Shown here piece by piece: positions 8,776-16,789 of a stretch of DNA of 64,000 bases (position 1 is the stretch's first letter; every line of letters starts with the position of its first letter). Source of the DNA: HK1 sp965215295 (GTDB taxonomy: Bacteria; Pseudomonadota; Gammaproteobacteria; HK1); assembly GCA_965215295.1 (NCBI GenBank), contig OZ244045.1, positions 3,286,001 through 3,350,000 on the forward strand, read 5' to 3'. The position numbers and the translations under genes were made by a program. The notes below the pieces were generated by a model. It saw only the letters and a list, made by a program, of their open reading frames with translations, did no database searches and was not told where the DNA came from.

Positions 8776-8807
8776 CGCCGGGGCGGGCTTTCCGCCCCGG
8801 CGTTTTT
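8776..8807 (+). terminator. Rho-independent terminator of the symporter operon
   Basis: A perfect GC-rich inverted repeat (CGCCGGGGCG ... CGCCCCGGCG) with a short loop (GGCTTTC) is followed directly by a run of five T (8803-8807). It starts 20 bases after the symporter stop codon and is the clearest intrinsic terminator in the window. Confidence 0.92.
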
Positions 8808-8810
8808 CGT

Positions 8811-9337
8811 TTCCGCCCGGCGGTGTCTGCCCCGGTTTCGCTTCCATCCCGGCCTTCTCGGCCGACTTCAGCAACGTCCAAACCTTCCGCGGCGCAGCTA
8901 CCGGGGCCGATCAAGATCTGGTGATTCATCTTTAGACGGACGAGCGGCGCGGCCCCGAGGCACCCGGGGCTCGGGGTCGGACAGGTCCGCAAGAGGAGGG
9001 CGCGTCAGCGCCCGGCGGTCAGCACGGCGCCGGTGAGGGCGCATGGCCGAGCACGACGGTGAGCCAGCCACAGACCGGTTCGCCGAAATGCCCGCCTGGG
9101 CGCCAATGCCGATCCATGCATCGTGGCCACGCACCGTCAATGGCGCGGGCCGGCTGCCGGATACGCTGTCTCATCGCCTCGGGCCATGGATGGATGGGGG
9201 CGGTCCGAGGTCGATTCGTTTTCTGCGGCTGACTCGACCTGCCGAAGGCTGCCGGTCCCGGGCGGGTCGGATTGGCGGAAGCGCAGCCCGGCACCAAGGG
9301 TTCGGTGCGACGGCTGTCAAGTGATGGATACGGTCCC
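8811..9337. other. 527-bp convergent spacer with no recognised gene
   Basis: Lies between the symporter terminator and the stop of the convergent 11-heme cytochrome gene. Open frames here (for example one of 93 codons at 9043-9324) lack convincing composition, start context or family signature. No repeat or RNA gene was recognised. Confidence 0.55.
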
Positions 9338-11764
9338 TTACTCTGCCGGCTTTCGAGTCATCATGTCGGCCATCTCGGTCGGCATTGTGCGCGTGATGAA
9401 CTGCCCGACATGGTACCGGTGGCAGAGCGTGCAATCGTCCCCGGCGACATCCGGCGTGTGGCAGTCGGCACAGACCGAGACCGGCAGCGTATCGAAATTC
9501 GACGCGAAAACGGCCGGATCGTGGTTCGAGAAGGAGTCGAGGTAGGTCTCCTCCGCCCCGAGCGTATGGCAGGTTACGCAGCCTTTCTCCCCGAGCAGGC
9601 TGAAGTGCGTCTCGTGCGAGAACACGGTGAAGGCTCCGCGCTCGATGTCGGGCCGCCAGGGCAGCCACTGTGCCTCCAGCCCACCATCCGCCCGCTGATC
9701 GATACTGTGGCACTTGTTGCATCGACCCGGCGCATCTTCCGCGGTCAACTCGCTGAACAGATGCCGCGCTTCGCTGCCCTCGGCCGCGTTCCCGGCGATG
9801 TCGACGTAGCTCCGCAGGAACGGGTCGGCGTGGCCCGCCGGTCGGTAGTACAAGGTCTGGGAGCTGCGATACCAGCCGCCGAGGCGAGCGAGGCGTTCAT
9901 GGTCCACGTCCGGCGGCATGTCGTCATCGGGCAGGTCCGCGGATTCGGTCCGCGATGGCGCGGCCGGAAAGAGACCGACGGCCGTTTCGCCGCCACCGGT
10001 GTCGCCGGCAAGCAGGCCGTCAGTTTGACCGCCGGTGTCACCGGTCAGAATGTCATCGGCGCCGGCGTCGCTCGCCAGGATTTCGTCGGCGTCGACGTCA
10101 CCGGCCAGGAGATCGCCGGCACCAGCGTCGCTCGCCAGGATGTCACCGGTGCCGCCGTCACCGGTCAGGAGATCGCCGGCGTCGGCGCCGCTCGCGAGGA
10201 TGTCACCGGCGCCGCCGTCACCGGCCAGGAGATCGCCGGTACCGGCGATCGATGGGGTCGGGACTTCGGCCGCCGGCTCGTCGAGCGCGCCCAGGACCGG
10301 CGGAACCGGTTCGCCGCGCGCATGCAGGGCCAGCTCGCGATGGAGATCGGGGAACCACGCCTGCTGGGCCGCGTGCGCCACGTCCGGCGGCAAGAGGCCC
10401 GTGAGCTCCCTCAGCCGCCGTTCGTCGATGGGAACGCCAAGCCCGCCGGCCATTCGTTCCGCCAGTCCGGGCGCCCCCTCCACCGCAAGGTCGCGCACCA
10501 AGCCCTTGACCGCCCAAGCAAGACGTTCGACCGCCGCGACTTCTTCCGCGCCCGCATCCCGGAGATCGAGCAGATCGATGTCCTCGATTCGAGCCAAGGC
10601 ATCGGCCATCCCCGGCTCGGCCTCGAGCAGCACCCGCATGAACGGCGTCAGGGGCTCGTCAGCGAATTCCGGCCAGCCGCCGATGCCGATGCCGCGCTCC
10701 CGCAATTCGACGAGATCGATACCGGGGACCCGCATGACCGCGACTCCGCGGGGCCCGGCGTCGGCCACGCCGCCGATGTCGCCATCGTGACATTCGGCGC
10801 AGGTTTCTTCGTAGCCTCGAACGATCATCCCGCCACCCATCGCACTCGGCGCATGGCAATCGATGCAGCGGACGTTTTCGCGTGGCGGGTCGTGCTCCGC
10901 GAAATGCCGGGTCGCATGGCTTCGGTGATCGAACACGATGCGTGTCCGCCGCCGGTAGGGATAGTCGGTGAACGGAGGGTGACCGTCGGCAAGGGCCGCG
11001 AAAGTCGTGCCGTGGCACGTCTGGCAGCGCTCATTCGACAGTTCGGTCTGATCGAAGCGCGCTCCCCGGTGCTCCGAATGGCAGGTAGCGCAGGCGAGGC
11101 CGTTGTGCACCGCTTCGTGGGGCGGGGTGAAGAGCACGTCGATGAGCGCCTGCTCGATCGGCTGCCGCTCGCCGCCTGCCGCGACCCCCGCGTCAAGCAG
11201 GGCCGGCGGCAACGTGTGCGGCGCCCCTGCTTCGTCGCGATCGTGTTCGTGACACGTCAGGCACCGCTGGGTGTCATCTCGTACCGGCGATCCTTCCAAG
11301 GCCGCCAGCACCCATCCGGCAGGCCCCTCGTGGTACGACTCGTGACAGTCTCCGCAGTCGGCAATCCGGCCGTGGTGCCCGGTGAGCGGGCCGGGGACCA
11401 GCAAATCTCCGAACGGCGCTCCCGACAACGCCAGCGTCACCAGGCCGACCGTGAACGTTGCCGCCCAGATGCTCGCCAGCCGGCGGCGGCCCCACGGACT
11501 GCGCCGGGGCACACAGCGCTCGATCGGACGGCAGCACGTTCCGTCCGGATACGGTCCCCGCTCGCACGCCCCTCCGGTGGTCGGCGGGCGCGTGCACAGC
11601 CAGCGATCTCCCTGTCTGTACGGCCGGCATTCGTACGCCGCGCGGCATCGCCCGCGGGCATCGGGCCCCCCGGGACACGGGCGGCCTTCGTCCAGGTGAC
11701 CGCACCGCCAGAGCCGATGGGGGCGTTCGTACTGGCCTTCGGCGTGTTCGAGGCTCCGGATCAT
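9338..11764 (-). CDS. Membrane-anchored multiheme cytochrome c with 11 CxxCH motifs
   Basis: An 808-residue protein. Residues 1-93 are very Cys-rich without heme motifs (RCGHLDEGRPCPGG, CRPYRQGDRWLC, CERGPYPDGTCC) and should be cytoplasmic, since they precede a single transmembrane helix (about 96-115, SIWAATFTVGLVTLALSG). The periplasmic part has 11 CxxCH sites: CGDCH, CLTCH, CATCH, CQTCH, CIDCH, CAECH, then after a long linker CNKCH, CVTCH, CADCH and CTLCH (ten), with another near the first group depending on how overlapping sites are counted; treat 10-11 as the count. The linker carries 20-residue Gly/Asp-rich repeats. It is the last gene of the electron-transfer operon, and its ATG is one base after the stop of the b-type subunit. 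Partner identities are inferred from context. Confidence 0.85.
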   Translation of the reverse strand: MIRSLEHAEGQYERPHRLWRCGHLDEGRPCPGGPDARGRCRAAYECRPYRQGDRWLCTRPPTTGGACERGPYPDGTCCRPIERCVPRRSPWGRRRLASIWAATFTVGLVTLALSGAPFGDLLVPGPLTGHHGRIADCGDCHESYHEGPAGWVLAALEGSPVRDDTQRCLTCHEHDRDEAGAPHTLPPALLDAGVAAGGERQPIEQALIDVLFTPPHEAVHNGLACATCHSEHRGARFDQTELSNERCQTCHGTTFAALADGHPPFTDYPYRRRTRIVFDHRSHATRHFAEHDPPRENVRCIDCHAPSAMGGGMIVRGYEETCAECHDGDIGGVADAGPRGVAVMRVPGIDLVELRERGIGIGGWPEFADEPLTPFMRVLLEAEPGMADALARIEDIDLLDLRDAGAEEVAAVERLAWAVKGLVRDLAVEGAPGLAERMAGGLGVPIDERRLRELTGLLPPDVAHAAQQAWFPDLHRELALHARGEPVPPVLGALDEPAAEVPTPSIAGTGDLLAGDGGAGDILASGADAGDLLTGDGGTGDILASDAGAGDLLAGDVDADEILASDAGADDILTGDTGGQTDGLLAGDTGGGETAVGLFPAAPSRTESADLPDDDMPPDVDHERLARLGGWYRSSQTLYYRPAGHADPFLRSYVDIAGNAAEGSEARHLFSELTAEDAPGRCNKCHSIDQRADGGLEAQWLPWRPDIERGAFTVFSHETHFSLLGEKGCVTCHTLGAEETYLDSFSNHDPAVFASNFDTLPVSVCADCHTPDVAGDDCTLCHRYHVGQFITRTMPTEMADMMTRKPAE
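10030..10260. repeat. 60-bp in-frame tandem repeats in the 11-heme cytochrome gene
   Basis: Four imperfect units start at about 10045, 10105, 10165 and 10225 and share (C/T)CAGGAGATCGCCGG on the + strand. The period is 60 bp, so each unit encodes 20 residues of the form GDLLAGDGGAGDILAS on the minus strand. This is a flexible linker between two heme-bearing portions. Confidence 0.88.
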
Positions 11765-11765
11765 G

Positions 11766-12599
11766 TCACAGAGTGTCCGCCCCGAAGGAATGGACGAGGG
11801 TGACGTGGACCATGGCCAGGATGAGCAATGCCCAGGTCAGCGGGACGTGCACGAACAGCCAGCCCTTGAGCGCCAGTTGCCAGGCATGCTGGAAGTCCAG
11901 ATCGTCCTTGTCGGTCACCGCTTCCCGGATGTCGTCGACGAGCGCCTTTCCCGGATCGTCGAGGCTGCGATGCAGCGATCCCAGCTCCTGGTGCAACCGG
12001 CCGAGAGCGCGGCGCGAGCCGCAGAGATGCCGCGGGAGGTTGCGGCTGCCGGCCATGAACGGCAGCAGCGTATGTACGTAATACTTCGCCACGATATCGG
12101 TCCTCGCTTCTTCGACCGACCGGGCAGCCAGCCCTTCCACCCGATCGGCGAGCCGCGCGCGGAGGATCGGTATGCGCTCGAACGAGATCCGTTCGCCGCC
12201 ACGCGCGAGACGAGGAGGGATGAAGCGGGAGAGAGCAAGACCGATCGCACCGGTGACGGCCAGCGTGACGAACAGCACCCACAACGCGGTATCGAGTCCT
12301 CCGGTCGGCCAGCGGAACTCCGTGTGCATCAGGAACAGCGCCAGCGCCGTGACGCCGAGATAGACGTGGAACTGCAACCATGCCGCCGCGCTCAGCAACG
12401 GTACGATGGCCAGCTTCTTGCGGCCGTTGAACAATGCCAGCACGACCGTGCTGCCCAGCAGCAGCCACCCGGTGAGAAACGATACGTCGCGCAAGGCCAA
12501 GTGGTACAGCCACGCCACCGCGGCGATGGCGGCGATCACGATGAGGGTGATCGCACCATTGCGCCAGCGTCGGGAGGCGAACGTCGAGGTGAACGTCAC
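11766..12599 (-). CDS. Cytochrome b-like integral membrane subunit
   Basis: A 277-residue protein with five predicted transmembrane helices. Histidines suited to heme b ligation occur within or at the ends of helices: TM1 LYHLAL, TM3 FHVYLGVTALALFLMH, TM5 FVHVPLTWALLILAMVHVTLVH. A soluble loop of about 110 residues separates helices 4 and 5. It is a likely quinone-interacting anchor moving electrons between the iron-sulfur subunit and the multiheme cytochrome. The start is GTG 12599, overlapping the TGA of the iron-sulfur gene (GTGA), which indicates translational coupling. The role is inferred from histidines and operon position. Confidence 0.8.
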   Translation of the reverse strand: MTFTSTFASRRWRNGAITLIVIAAIAAVAWLYHLALRDVSFLTGWLLLGSTVVLALFNGRKKLAIVPLLSAAAWLQFHVYLGVTALALFLMHTEFRWPTGGLDTALWVLFVTLAVTGAIGLALSRFIPPRLARGGERISFERIPILRARLADRVEGLAARSVEEARTDIVAKYYVHTLLPFMAGSRNLPRHLCGSRRALGRLHQELGSLHRSLDDPGKALVDDIREAVTDKDDLDFQHAWQLALKGWLFVHVPLTWALLILAMVHVTLVHSFGADTL

Positions 12600-14290
12600 C
12601 GGCGGTTCATCCAGTCGTGCAAGGTGGCGTGATCGCTCGCGTCGATGCGGATCAGGGCATCGTGCGGACAAGCGCGTTGACAGGCCGGGCCGCCCGGCAG
12701 ATCGAGGCAGAGATCGCACTTGGTGGCCTTGATGATCGGACGATTCTCCTCGTCGAGGATCAGGGCGCCTTCGCGGTCGCGGATGGTCACGAGCGAGATG
12801 TTGTCATAGGGACAGGAGCGGGCGCAGAGCCCGCAGCCGATACAGACCATGTCGTCGATCACGACCTGACCATCGGGCTTGCGGTGAATCGCGCCGGTGG
12901 GACAGCCGATCAAGCACACGGGATCGACGCAGTGCATGCAGGCGTGGGCGACCATCAGATCGCCATGGGACGTTCCATGCCGGCGAAATCGCGGATTGTT
13001 GTCGTGGCCGGCGGCGCAGGCGCGCACGCAGTCATCGCAGTCGGTGCAGCGGGTGGTGTCGATCAGCATCGTGCTGCGGCCGTTGACGACACGGCTGTCG
13101 ACGAGGAAATCGAGCGTCGCCTGAGTGATCTGGGACACCGAATCCATCCCCGCCCGGGCCGGCGCGGTGCGTTGCCTCGCGGTCGCGGCCAGCAGCTCCG
13201 GCGATACGAGCGGCAGCACCTGGGTCTCGATCACGTGCGTCGGCACGCGCAGAATGTCGACACAATCGATCGCTTGCAGGCCCCGGTTCCACACGAGATC
13301 GCCGCCGCGGTGCGAGTGGTGCAGGATTTCTTCCAGGCCGAACACCGCGTTGGTCGTGATGCAGTCCAGGGTCTGCCGGTATCGTCCCGTCACCCGGGCC
13401 AATCCGGCCCGCACGAGGATCAGCCCGTCGAGATAGTGATCCCGCCTGACGATGGGAGGCTCCAGCGCGATCGTGTCCGATACGCTGCCGCGCGTCCGGC
13501 TGAACGTCGTGTGCCATTCGGATTCCCCGTGCTGCTCGAACAGAGTCTGGCCGGCGATGCTCTGCAACCTCTCCTCGTCAAGACCGGCAAACAGCGGAGA
13601 TTCGGCGAGATGGGTCGCCAGACTGCGCTCCTTGTAGAGGCGATCGATCCACTCCCGGAATCCCTCGTCGCGCTTGCGAATCTCCCGCAACCCCTGCCAG
13701 CGCAACTCCAGCAGCTCGGTCCCGTCCTCGTCGACAAAGACCGTCGCCGTGCGTGGAGTGCGCGACAAGGCGGCAATCTCGCCGAAGATCTCGCCGGTGC
13801 CGAGTTCGACGATACGGCGAGAGGAACGAATCGCATCGGGGTCGGCGAGGAAGCTTCGCGCCTCGGTGTCACGTCCGCGAACCCGCAAGGCGGCATCCCG
13901 ATAGCTCGCGAGATCGCGTACTTCCGGTTCCCTCGGATTGCGCAGCAGCCGGCCCAGCGCTCCCAGCGCGCCCCCGCGCCGCTTGCGCATGGGGCCAAGC
14001 TCGCGATTGGACAGTCTGTCGATGACGACACACACCGACCCGCGCAGTATGAAGAATACCGAGTTGCCGTAGTCGCCTTCGCGCATGACGAATTCGCCAC
14101 GCCGGCAACGTACGATCCGCGCATCGTTGCGGATGATCTCGGCGAGTGCCCGCGCGGGCGGGAACTGCTTCGGATCGACGGACTCCAGCAACGGCAACGC
14201 CAGCGCGCGCTCGATCTCGGTGTCGCCCATGTCCGGGGCGAATGGCTGGTCCCATCGCCGCGGGCGGGTGATCCTCGATACGCCGTCCAT
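12596..14290 (-). CDS. Cyclic-nucleotide-binding domain protein fused to a four-cluster [4Fe-4S] ferredoxin module
   Basis: A 564-residue cytoplasmic protein starting at ATG 14290, 10 bases after the upstream stop. Residues about 40-200 are a cNMP-binding domain: CRRGEFVMREGDYGNSVFFI, an unusual 60-70 residue insert, then a complete phosphate-binding cassette (FGEIAALSRTPRTATV) with the Glu and Arg that contact ribose and phosphate. Residues about 225-385 are a second, degenerate cNMP-like domain whose cassette lacks the PRxAT segment. The C-terminus is a DmsB/NrfC-like electron-transfer module (CTDCDDCVRAC, HACMHCVDPVCLIGC, CIGCGLCARSC, CDLC ... CQRACPHDA). It could pass electrons to the b-type subunit under cAMP or cGMP control; this is inference. 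Confidence 0.88.
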   Translation of the reverse strand: MDGVSRITRPRRWDQPFAPDMGDTEIERALALPLLESVDPKQFPPARALAEIIRNDARIVRCRRGEFVMREGDYGNSVFFILRGSVCVVIDRLSNRELGPMRKRRGGALGALGRLLRNPREPEVRDLASYRDAALRVRGRDTEARSFLADPDAIRSSRRIVELGTGEIFGEIAALSRTPRTATVFVDEDGTELLELRWQGLREIRKRDEGFREWIDRLYKERSLATHLAESPLFAGLDEERLQSIAGQTLFEQHGESEWHTTFSRTRGSVSDTIALEPPIVRRDHYLDGLILVRAGLARVTGRYRQTLDCITTNAVFGLEEILHHSHRGGDLVWNRGLQAIDCVDILRVPTHVIETQVLPLVSPELLAATARQRTAPARAGMDSVSQITQATLDFLVDSRVVNGRSTMLIDTTRCTDCDDCVRACAAGHDNNPRFRRHGTSHGDLMVAHACMHCVDPVCLIGCPTGAIHRKPDGQVVIDDMVCIGCGLCARSCPYDNISLVTIRDREGALILDEENRPIIKATKCDLCLDLPGGPACQRACPHDALIRIDASDHATLHDWMNRR

Positions 14291-14300
14291 CGCCGCCGCT

Positions 14301-15314
14301 CTATCCGCCCGGCGTACCCACGTACCTGTCGCTGCCGGGCAACGCCCGATCGATACCGCCGAAGCCGCTGCCGTCATGGTGCTCGGCAAGTGCTCGCGTC
14401 GCGTCGCGGATGCGGTCGGCGATCGCCGCCAGTTGGACTTCGTTGTCGAGCTTGAGCTGCGCCTCGGCCGCGGCCTCGGCCGCGGCCGTGAGTTCCGGCA
14501 CACCGAGGACCTTGGCAGCCTCGGCCAGACGCTTCCGGGCACGGTCCGCCCGTTTGGCCATCTCCACGGCGTAGTCGGCGCGCTCCGTTGCCTTGCCGAC
14601 GGCGCGCAACAGCGCTTCGACCTCCACCGCCAGTCCGACGACGAACATCTTGCGCTTGGTATCGAGACCCGCCTCCGCGTTGGTCTCGCCGTTGTTGTAC
14701 CAGACGTTGTGCCGGACCTCGCCCTGCGACCAGGCGACCAGGTCGAAGTCGCTGGCGGCCGGATGGCCACCCTTGTTCACGAGCTCTTCATTCGACACGA
14801 CGTGGCACGAGTAGCAGTTGGCCGCCAAATCGTGGATCCCGGACGGACGGATCATGCCGGCCTCGTCGGCGGCCACCCAGCGCGCGGCCTCCTCTTCCGG
14901 GGTCTCGTCTGCCTCCTCCTTGCCGGAAAATTCGCTGTGAACCTCGATGAAGTCCAGACCCGCGCCGTGACATGACTCGCACGACACACCGGCGACCGCT
15001 CGACGGCGGCCCTTGTCGTTGAACGACGTCGTGAAGTGGCAGTCGAGACAGAGGGTATCGCCCTTGATGCGACGAATGCCCATCTTGCGAGCGATCTTCC
15101 TGGCTTCGTCCTGCCGCGGCATTTCGCGGAACGTCTTGAAATGGCGCGACCCCTGCCAGAGCTCGTTTTCCTTTTTGTGGCATTCCGCGCACTCGGTCGA
15201 GCCGACCACCATCGCGGGATCGTGGGCGACCTGCGCACCGGCGGAAGCGGCTGCGAGGACCATGGCCGGCACCATGGCCCACCGCGTGATCCCGCAGTTC
15301 TTGAGCATGTTCAT
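14301..15314 (-). CDS. Tetraheme cytochrome c554-like protein
   Basis: Periplasmic c-type cytochrome of 337 residues. A cleavable signal peptide (MNMLKNCGITRWAMVPAMVL, cut near AGA-QV) precedes four CxxCH motifs (CAECH, CLDCH, CESCH, CYSCH) in residues 40-175, with the spacing of cytochrome c554 family proteins. The C-terminal 130 residues are a long Ala/Glu/Lys-rich coiled-coil region with no heme sites. AAGGA lies 6 bases before ATG 15314. It is the second gene of the operon, just ahead of the cNMP/iron-sulfur gene. The family includes the hydroxylamine-oxidation electron acceptor and many uncharacterised respiratory cytochromes; which role applies is not evident. Confidence 0.87.
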   Translation of the reverse strand: MNMLKNCGITRWAMVPAMVLAAASAGAQVAHDPAMVVGSTECAECHKKENELWQGSRHFKTFREMPRQDEARKIARKMGIRRIKGDTLCLDCHFTTSFNDKGRRRAVAGVSCESCHGAGLDFIEVHSEFSGKEEADETPEEEAARWVAADEAGMIRPSGIHDLAANCYSCHVVSNEELVNKGGHPAASDFDLVAWSQGEVRHNVWYNNGETNAEAGLDTKRKMFVVGLAVEVEALLRAVGKATERADYAVEMAKRADRARKRLAEAAKVLGVPELTAAAEAAAEAQLKLDNEVQLAAIADRIRDATRALAEHHDGSGFGGIDRALPGSDRYVGTPGG

Positions 15315-15427
15315 CGTATCCTTGTCCTCATGACTCGGTCCTGATTACTTGCCGTGAAGCCTGCCGTGAAGATCGTGGTGAAATTTCATGGCGCCGGGAT
15401 CATTTCCGGGACAGCGCATATGGTTGC

Positions 15428-16684
15428 CTACGCGTCGAGCACCAGCGGTTCCCCGGGCACCGCGATGCAGGTGAGACAAACTCCGTCCTCCACCGTCGCA
15501 CCCGGATTGGCCAGATAGGAGATCTTGCCCTCCTTCACCGCGGTCGCGCAGGTTCCGCAATTGCCTGCGCGACAGCCGGACTCGATCTGGACGCCATTCG
15601 CTTCGGCGAAATCAAGCAGCGAGCCGTCGGTGTCCTTCCACGCGCACTTCTTGCCGCTGCGGGCAAACAACACGTCCGTCGTCCCACCGGCCTCGCTCCC
15701 GGTCGCCGCGGGGGCTCGGCCTTTCACGGCGGCCGGGCCGAACGCCTCGAAGTGCACCCTCTCCTCGGGAACCCCCCACTCGCGCAGGTCCTTGGTGATC
15801 GACTGCATCATCGGCGGCGGCCCGCAAACATAGTAGTCGTAGTTGTTCGACGGCAGCAGCTTCTTGAACAGGTCGACACCGACGAACCCGCGGTGATCGT
15901 AATCGCGGCCGGCGACACACTGCTCGGTCGGCTGGCTGTAGCAGACAACGATGTTGACGTGATCGAAATCGCGGCGAATCCGGTCGAGATCCTCGTACAT
16001 GGCATGCTCCTTGCGGTGGCGCAGACCATAGAAGAACCACGTCTCGCGCGAGTCCCTGCTGGCGCAGATCGCATTCAGCATCGACACCAGCGGAGTCAGC
16101 CCGATTCCGCCGGCGACCAGGACGACCGGCGTCCCGCTCTTCCGATCGAGGCAGAAATTGCCGCGCGGCGCGTACACGTCGAGGATGTCGCCCACCTTGA
16201 CGTGTTCGTGAAACCAGGACGAAATCAAGCCCGGCGTTGCGTCGGGCCGGTTCGGGAGCTGTCCGATTTTCTTGATCGTCACCCGGTAACAACCCCGATC
16301 GCCCGGCGCATCGGACAAGGAGTAGCAACGCACGACGGGTTTCGGCCGATCCGGTATTCGCACACTGAAAGTGAGGTACTGGCCGGGTTCGTAAGGAGGC
16401 AGCGTCTTGCCGTCATGCGGCTTCAGATAGAACGAGCGGATCTGGTCGGCCTCCGTCTCCACGCGCACGACCTCGAACTTGCGCAAGCCCGACCAGCTCG
16501 ATTCCTTGGCGTCGTGCTCGACCTGCGCGGCGCCAAGGCGCAAGCGCGCCTCCTCCTCGAACAGTCTCGCCCGCGCGCGCAGGTGACGACTTTCCAGGGT
16601 CCGGCGCCGCAGCCCGCCGAACACGGCCAAGCTTGCCGACGCCAACGCCAGCACGACAACCATCCACCCAGCGGCTGCGATCAT
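15428..16684 (-). CDS. Membrane-tethered NAD(P)H:flavin oxidoreductase with C-terminal [2Fe-2S] ferredoxin domain
   Basis: A 418-residue protein. An N-terminal hydrophobic helix (residues 1-24) is followed by a charged helix, then a ferredoxin-NADP reductase-type FAD domain (RCYSLSDAP), a nucleotide domain (GGIGLTPLVSML and CGPPPMMQSI), and a plant-type [2Fe-2S] domain (CRAGNCGTC ... CLTC). The architecture matches oxygenase-reductase and HCP-reductase type proteins. It would feed NAD(P)H electrons into the operon's chain. Start: AAGAGG is 6 bases before the second of two ATGs, so 16684 is preferred over 16690. First gene of the five-gene operon. Confidence 0.9.
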   Translation of the reverse strand: MIAAAGWMVVVLALASASLAVFGGLRRRTLESRHLRARARLFEEEARLRLGAAQVEHDAKESSWSGLRKFEVVRVETEADQIRSFYLKPHDGKTLPPYEPGQYLTFSVRIPDRPKPVVRCYSLSDAPGDRGCYRVTIKKIGQLPNRPDATPGLISSWFHEHVKVGDILDVYAPRGNFCLDRKSGTPVVLVAGGIGLTPLVSMLNAICASRDSRETWFFYGLRHRKEHAMYEDLDRIRRDFDHVNIVVCYSQPTEQCVAGRDYDHRGFVGVDLFKKLLPSNNYDYYVCGPPPMMQSITKDLREWGVPEERVHFEAFGPAAVKGRAPAATGSEAGGTTDVLFARSGKKCAWKDTDGSLLDFAEANGVQIESGCRAGNCGTCATAVKEGKISYLANPGATVEDGVCLTCIAVPGEPLVLDA

Positions 16685-16789
16685 TTTCATCCTCTTCAGG
16701 CTTGCGTGTCCCGGTCGCGAGACACGCCGCGGGAACTGCCCTGAGCCCGGGCTGGTCGTGCCGCCGGTAGCCGGCACCCTCCACGAGCC

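Noticed and set aside
9272..11803. 843-codon plus-strand frame antisense to the multiheme cytochrome
   Set aside because: The minus strand carries about 11 CxxCH motifs and a transmembrane anchor; the plus frame has no recognised domain.
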